DNA of 58,470 nt, from contig JAJRXZ010000062.1 of assembly GCA_024276015.1 (NCBI GenBank), forward strand, positions 1 through 58,470, written 5' to 3'. Source of the DNA: Spirochaetota bacterium (GTDB lineage: Bacteria; Spirochaetota; UBA4802; UBA5550). Made by a program: the position numbers and the translations under genes. The number at the start of each line of letters is the position of its first letter. Within the stretch, counting starts at the first letter, position 1. Under the pieces are notes generated by a model that worked only from the letters and a program-made list of their open reading frames with translations, had not been told where the DNA came from and did not search any database. This document shows positions 54,157-58,470 of this stretch, piece after piece.

Positions 54157-54783
54157 ATGAGGGGCTTACTGTGCAGGTTATTGATTATTGCTTTTCTGAC
54201 TTTAAATGTAACTGAAGGGTTCAGCGGAGAATTTAATGGTAAACTGGGAACATCCTACGCTGATGAACCGGCTAAATTCGGTCTTGATATAAGCTTGAAT
54301 TATTATTATTTATTGGATCCCTATTTTGTCACCGGAATAGAAGGAGATTTTTTCTGGATCAAATGGGATAGAACCATGGGAAGCAAAGAGATAGGTCAGA
54401 CAACCGCTGCAATAAAGGCTAAAACAAATGTTTACATAATGCCGGTATTTTTTAATGCTCAGGTGAGATTGCCGAAACTGGCCGAAAAAATTTACGTTGA
54501 ACCTTCACTGACAGTGGGTCTGGGTTATTCATTTATGTTGTTGGATAATTCCATTCCTGAATATACGGATTCCGGGGTAACTCAGGAAGCCAGGGATGAA
54601 ATAAAATTTTACAGCGGTTTTGCATGGCAGGTAATTGCATCAATATCTTTCAGACCCGATCCGGATTCAAGAGTACACTTTACGGTAGATGCCGGATTCA
54701 GAGGGACTAAGCCGGAAAGAGAGAATATCGAATTTAATATGTCCGGTTTTTTAACAAGAGTCGGAGTTAAGTTCTATATATAA
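54157..54783 (+). CDS. Small outer-membrane beta-barrel protein
   Basis: 208 residues with a signal peptide (1-24, GFSGEF). Alternating strands (LGTSYADEPAKFGLDISLNYYYLLDPYFVTGIEGDFFWIKWD, VNVY-like NVYIMPVFFNAQVRLP, YVEPSLTVGLGYSF) and a final GVKFYI suggest an 8- to 10-strand OmpA/OmpW-type barrel. AAGGAGA lies just before the ATG. It is the first gene right of the origin and converges with the helicase gene, 3 bases away. The ligand is unknown. Confidence 0.78.
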   Translation: MRGLLCRLLIIAFLTLNVTEGFSGEFNGKLGTSYADEPAKFGLDISLNYYYLLDPYFVTGIEGDFFWIKWDRTMGSKEIGQTTAAIKAKTNVYIMPVFFNAQVRLPKLAEKIYVEPSLTVGLGYSFMLLDNSIPEYTDSGVTQEARDEIKFYSGFAWQVIASISFRPDPDSRVHFTVDAGFRGTKPERENIEFNMSGFLTRVGVKFYI

Positions 54784-54786
54784 GAA

Positions 54787-56466
54787 TCAGCTGAAATCTT
54801 TAAAGAACATATCTTCATTTAATATTATATATGTATATCCCTGTTCTGTAAGAAAAAGTTGCCTGTTATGGGCAAATTTTTCTTCAACTGTGTTTGAACT
54901 GATTATCGTATAAAAGTAAGCTTTGTTTTCGCCTCGTTTAGGCCGTAAGATTCTGCCAAGCCTCTGAGCTTCTTCCTGTCTCGAGCCGAAGGTGCCTGAA
55001 ATCTGAACTGCAACATTTGCATCCGGAAGATCGATTGAAAAATTCGCGACTTTTGAGACAACAAGGATCTTTATTTCGCCGGTTCTGAATTTTTGATAGA
55101 GGTTTTCCCTTTCTGCAACAGGAGTACTGCCCGAAATTAATGGCAGCTTGAACTTTTTTGAGAATTCCTTAAGCTGGGAAATATATTGCCCGATTATCAG
55201 AATATTGGAACTCTTGTGATATTCGATTATTTTTTCTGCAATTTTATATTTTCTGAAATTTTCGGAGGCTATTCGGAATTTTTCTCTGTCCCTGGAGACT
55301 GAATATCCCGCACGGATATCATCGGGAAGTTCAACTCTTATTTCAGAGCAGATGGCTTTTGCGATCCATGAAGTTTTTTCAAGGACTTTCCACGGAAGGT
55401 CAAATTTCTTCGGGCCTATTAAACTGAAAACGTCGGATTCCATTCCGTCTTCCCTTATTAATGTAGCTGTAAGGCCAAGTCTTCTTTTTGATTGGATTTC
55501 CGATGTCATTCTAAAAACAGGCGCAGGAAGAAGATGCACTTCGTCATAAATAATAAGGCCCCAGTTTTTTGAATTAAAAATTTCAAAATGAACAAAAGGA
55601 TCCGTTTTCTTTTTCCTGTAAGTTAAAATATTGTATGTAGCTATTGTGACAGGTTTTATCTCTTTTTTTTCTCCGGAAAATTCGCCGATCATATGGTCGG
55701 TTAGATTTGTTTTATCCAGCAATTCTTCTTTCCACTGACGCAATGCAACGGTATTTGTAACAAGGATAAGTGTTTCGGTTTTATAGAGAGCCATCTCTCC
55801 TATTCCGATTATAGTTTTGCCTGCACCGCATGGAAGAACAATAATGCCGCTTCCGCCTCCGAGTCCTCCTCCTTTATAGAATGAGTTTATTGCGCTTTGC
55901 TGATAATCCCTTATTGTAAAAGGATGCCCCTTGAGAGTGGTTTCTCTCAAAGAGATTGAACAGGGATCGCCTTCTTCGTAGCCGGCCAGGTCTTCAACGG
56001 GAAATCCTATTTTTATTAAAGCCTGTTTGATGTGTCCTCTGAAGTTTGCCTTGATTAAAATAGAAGTGTCGTCTATTTTTTTATCAATGAATTCGGTGAT
56101 CTTCTTATGATTTAATATTTCATTTATTAAAATCGTATCTCTTGATACCAGTATGATGCCGTTGTTCTTTTTGATAAGTTTCAGCAATCCGTATCTGTTC
56201 ATCTGTTCTTTTACAGTTGCAATAACAACCTGAGGTATCTCATATCTGGAAAAAAATGTAAGCTTTTCTATTATGTCTTTATAAGTTAAACCTGAAGCTG
56301 CAGCGTTCCAGAGCGACAGAGGGGTGATCCTGTAGGTATGAATATGTTCCGGGCTTTTTTCAAGTTCGGCAAAAGGTGAAATTGAGTCACGGGCATTTTC
56401 AAATTCCGGATTATTGACTTCAAGAAGAAGCGTATTATCGCTTTGTATTATCAGTGGTTTTGTCAT
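54787..56466 (-). CDS. Bacterial XPB-type DNA helicase
   Basis: 559 residues. After an N-terminal regulatory part (about 1-195), helicase domain 1 has Walker A LPCGAGKTIIG, DEVH in LIIYDEVHLLPA, and LGLTATLIREDGME, whose RED motif is an XPB hallmark. Domain 2 has VSKVANFSIDLPDANVAVQISGTFGSRQEEAQRLGRILRP (motifs V-VI). XPB is the TFIIH helicase of eukaryotes; bacterial homologues occur in spirochaetes, mycobacteria and others, with a presumed role in repair. The N-terminal part fits the bacterial XPB N domain. Confidence 0.92.
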   Translation of the reverse strand: MTKPLIIQSDNTLLLEVNNPEFENARDSISPFAELEKSPEHIHTYRITPLSLWNAAASGLTYKDIIEKLTFFSRYEIPQVVIATVKEQMNRYGLLKLIKKNNGIILVSRDTILINEILNHKKITEFIDKKIDDTSILIKANFRGHIKQALIKIGFPVEDLAGYEEGDPCSISLRETTLKGHPFTIRDYQQSAINSFYKGGGLGGGSGIIVLPCGAGKTIIGIGEMALYKTETLILVTNTVALRQWKEELLDKTNLTDHMIGEFSGEKKEIKPVTIATYNILTYRKKKTDPFVHFEIFNSKNWGLIIYDEVHLLPAPVFRMTSEIQSKRRLGLTATLIREDGMESDVFSLIGPKKFDLPWKVLEKTSWIAKAICSEIRVELPDDIRAGYSVSRDREKFRIASENFRKYKIAEKIIEYHKSSNILIIGQYISQLKEFSKKFKLPLISGSTPVAERENLYQKFRTGEIKILVVSKVANFSIDLPDANVAVQISGTFGSRQEEAQRLGRILRPKRGENKAYFYTIISSNTVEEKFAHNRQLFLTEQGYTYIILNEDMFFKDFS

Positions 56467-56568
56467 TATTATATTCCGGTTTAAGAATTGAAATTAAAGA
56501 AAAGCCTTTTATGATTGCTTTAGATGATTTGTCAATCGATAAAATGAAAGATAAGGCAATAAAATATA

Positions 56569-57270
56569 TTAATTTATCGTACCTTTTTTATACAGATATT
56601 TTTCAGTATTAATTATTGATAAAAAGTAGTTTAAGCAATCGTCATATTGATCCAATTCATATCCGAATGCAGTTTCAGACCTTGAAGGCAATTCAAAAAT
56701 ATCAAGCCCGAAATAACATGACTGGATAATAATCTGCAGAAGAATTCCATGGCTGAAATCGGTTAGTTCCATTTTATCAAGAGATGAGGTTTTATATGCT
56801 TTAATACCGGAAAGGGGATCCGTTAAATCGAATTCTGTTTCATTGTTAAGCACGCTGGAGATTGTCCCTGTTATTTTAATATATCTTTCAGGTATTTTAG
56901 AATGGTTATAGTTTTCAAGAATTCTGCTGCATGTGACAATGTCGTAGCCGTAATTAATATTTTCTATCATCTCAGAAATATCAACTGAATAATCTGTTCC
57001 TGCAGGATCAACAGTAATAAATTTATCATAATTAAAGTCTCTTGCATATTTATAACCGGTGATGATCGAGGCTCCATATCCGAGGCATGTTTCATGTTTG
57101 ATATACTTTATTGAAGAGTTATCCTCAAACATATCTAATAGATTTTCCGTTGATCCGTCGTCTACCAGCAGAATATCGGTATTTTTGTAATTGCTTAGTT
57201 TATTGACCAGTTCTTTTATTCTTGTTGAACTGTTGTAAACAGGTATTATAATTATTGTGCTTGATTTCAT
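56569..57270 (-). CDS. Family 2 glycosyltransferase
   Basis: 233 residues of GT-A fold: IIIIPVYNSSTRIKELVNKL, DILLVDDGSTE, then ETCLGYGASIITGYKYARDFNYDKFITVDPAGTDY. The usual DAD metal motif is replaced by VDPAGTD, so Asp spacing is altered. DPLSGIKAYK near residue 155 is as in dolichol-phosphate-mannose synthase-like enzymes. No membrane helix is present, so a soluble or peripheral enzyme. It lies 102 bases upstream of the helicase gene on the same strand. Confidence 0.85.
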   Translation of the reverse strand: MKSSTIIIIPVYNSSTRIKELVNKLSNYKNTDILLVDDGSTENLLDMFEDNSSIKYIKHETCLGYGASIITGYKYARDFNYDKFITVDPAGTDYSVDISEMIENINYGYDIVTCSRILENYNHSKIPERYIKITGTISSVLNNETEFDLTDPLSGIKAYKTSSLDKMELTDFSHGILLQIIIQSCYFGLDIFELPSRSETAFGYELDQYDDCLNYFLSIINTEKYLYKKGTIN

Positions 57271-57410
57271 CTGTTTCTTATTAACAAAACATTTACGAAA
57301 GATTCGCCGGATGAAGTTTTGCGCTTAATTTTATTTATAGTGATATTTACAAAGATTGATAATTAATACAAATGTCAAGGAACAATTTTTATTTAATCAA
57401 TGGGGCCGCT

Positions 57411-57572
57411 TTACAATTCTGTCAGCTCTGCTTTAATGAGCTCTGTTACTGCTGCTTCACAGGTTTTTCTTAAGTTCATTCTTAACATATCAAACATTTT
57501 ATCAGGCTGATCCATAATTTGCTTGAAAATTTCCTTAATCTCAGGCAAATTATCATCATTCATATAAAACAT
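57411..57572 (-). pseudogene. Remnant of an IS256-family transposase
   Basis: A 53-codon frame, ATG at 57572 behind GAGGAGGT, ending at 57411. It reads IKEIFKQIMDQPDKMFDMLR then MNLRKTCEAAVTELIKAELT, which matches the opening helix of IS256/mutator-type transposases (the part before the LGxxxYER motif). The catalytic DDE portion is missing: after the stop, 57271-57410 shows no transposase frame. So this is a truncated insertion sequence, and the intact 5' signals suggest the loss was recent. Confidence 0.6.
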
Positions 57573-57765
57573 GGTGTGTACCTCCTCTTTATTTAATTTA
57601 ATTTGATTTGATTTTAAATTATCCGAAGTCTAAGTCTATGCACCATGTTTTATTTCTCAAGTAAATTTACACAATTTAATATGTACTACCAAAAAATCCA
57701 AACGCACGGGTAGAAACGACTGAATAAAAAGTAACTTTGAAAACGAATAGAGGGAATTAAAATAT
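57573..57765. other. Likely IS end and hsdM promoter region
   Basis: AAGTAAATTTACACAATT at about 57659-57676 resembles IS256-type terminal repeats, in the place expected upstream of the transposase start. Beyond it lies the presumed insertion boundary, then AGAGGGA before the hsdM ATG. The matching far end was not found in this window. Confidence 0.35.
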
Positions 57766-58470
57766 ATGGCAAAAAAGAATAATAACGGAACAGACGAACC
57801 ATTGGAAAAACAACTTTGGAAATCAGCTGACAAATTGAGGAAAAATATTGATGCAGCAGAATACAAACACGTTGTTCTCGGACTGATTTTTTTAAAATAC
57901 ATCTCTGATGCTTTTGAAGAGCTTTACGAAAAACTAAAAGCAGGAGAAGGCGAATACGCAGGAGCAGACCCAGAAGACAAAGACGAATACAAAGCTGAAA
58001 ATGTGTTCTTTGTGCCAGGTGATGCTCGTTGGAATTTTCTTTTATCCAAAGCAAAGCAACCTACTATTGGAAAAACTGTTGACGAAGCAATGGACGCTAT
58101 CGAAAAGGAAAACCCATCACTAAAAGGTGTTTTACCAAAAGTTTATGCAAGACAAAATCTTGACCCGACAAGTTTGGGCGAGCTTATTGACCTAATTGGA
58201 AACATTGCTTTGGGTGATGCCAAATCAAGAAGTGCCGATATTCTCGGACACGTTTTTGAATATTTTCTTGGAGAATTTGCCCTTGCCGAAGGGAAAAAGG
58301 GCGGACAGTTCTATACCCCGAGAAGCGTTGTTGAATTATTAGTTGATAGGGTAGAGCCATACAAATGACGAGTTTTTGACCCCTGTTGGGGTAGTGGTGG
58401 AATGTTCGTCCAATCTGAAAAATTTGTAACCGAACATCAAGGAAAAATAAACGATATTTCAATTTATGGA
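57766..58470 (+). pseudogene. hsdM: Type I restriction-modification methylase HsdM, in-frame TGA, partial
   Basis: The N-terminal HsdM_N domain is complete ([35 protein letters not shown]), followed by the TRD-proximal helical part and [22 protein letters not shown]. At 58366 a TGA stands where the family has Gly (YK-Gly-RV). The same frame then continues for 34 codons to the window end: [20 protein letters not shown], then [14 protein letters not shown]. That part holds AdoMet motif I, so the stop would remove methyltransferase activity. A nonsense mutation or a sequence error is likeliest. Codon use looks different from the origin genes, fitting acquired DNA. Confidence 0.8.

Noticed and set aside
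58366-58368. TGA read as glycine (alternative genetic code)
   Set aside because: Many resident genes (metY, cysK, dciA-like) end in TGA in the right place, so the host uses it as stop; a single case in hsdM is better explained by mutation or error.

Overview
The window looks like chromosomal DNA from an AT-rich, diderm, probably free-living bacterium. I infer Spirochaetota with moderate confidence. The origin cluster dnaA-dnaN-recF-DUF721-gyrB-gyrA recalls leptospires. Other hints are a bacterial XPB-type helicase, a TP0789-like LolA-fold protein between an RND exporter and an outer-membrane barrel, many small secreted proteins of unknown function, and loose lipoboxes. No rRNA, tRNA or CRISPR array was seen.

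Layout. 0.3-6.3 kb (+): a MOFRL-type glycerate 2-kinase, a secreted unknown, an envelope operon (Amidase_3 cell-wall amidase, HtrA protease, secreted unknown) and a DUF190 protein. 6.3-10.1 kb (-): a membrane unknown, then a TelA / DJ-1 / cyclic-nucleotide-sensor operon. 10.1-12.6 kb (+): a GC-rich inverted repeat with direct-repeat flanks, a lipoprotein and a LEA-2 protein. 12.6-14.7 kb (-): purE-guaA, overlapping by 4 bp. 14.8-22.7 kb (+): a membrane-anchored AraC regulator, then an RND exporter, a LolA-like protein, an outer-membrane barrel and a FAD dehydrogenase. The exporter and the barrel carry the same short motif. 23.3-28.5 kb (-): an Rrf2 regulator with a candidate operator, cysK, an O-acetylhomoserine sulfhydrylase, mnmA and purM. 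28.8-31.9 kb (+): DUF167, nfo, and secreted unknowns, one with an HExxH motif. 31.9-38.6 kb (-): a Zn-dependent PLC-like protein, a YheT-like hydrolase, an HDOD gene remnant lying on +, then purD, a G-box repeat protein, a frameshifted MoxR ATPase and a CoxE/VWA protein. 39-43.8 kb (+): glpD, an alkyl-DHAP synthase-like gene and a GAF-HD-GYP phosphodiesterase. 43.8-53.6 kb (-): the replication cluster dnaA, dnaN, recF, dciA-like, remB-like, gyrB, gyrA, with an MshEN-like mini-protein and a gamma-carbonic-anhydrase-like protein behind it. 53.6-54.2 kb: the probable oriC. 54.2-57.3 kb: an outer-membrane barrel, the XPB helicase and a family-2 glycosyltransferase. 57.4-58.5 kb: foreign-looking DNA, with an IS256-type transposase remnant and a type I methylase (hsdM) interrupted by an in-frame TGA at the window edge.

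How the genes work together. Four purine genes (purE, guaA, purM, purD) are scattered on the minus strand. The Rrf2-cysK-sulfhydrylase group is a sulfur-assimilation unit, with the tRNA thiolase mnmA behind it. glpD next to the alkyl-DHAP synthase homologue suggests DHAP is made beside its use in ether lipids. The AraC-RND-LolA-barrel run reads as one export module. Three genes show damage or possible recoding: moxR (-1 frameshift at an A6 run), HDOD (truncated and shifted) and hsdM (nonsense codon).
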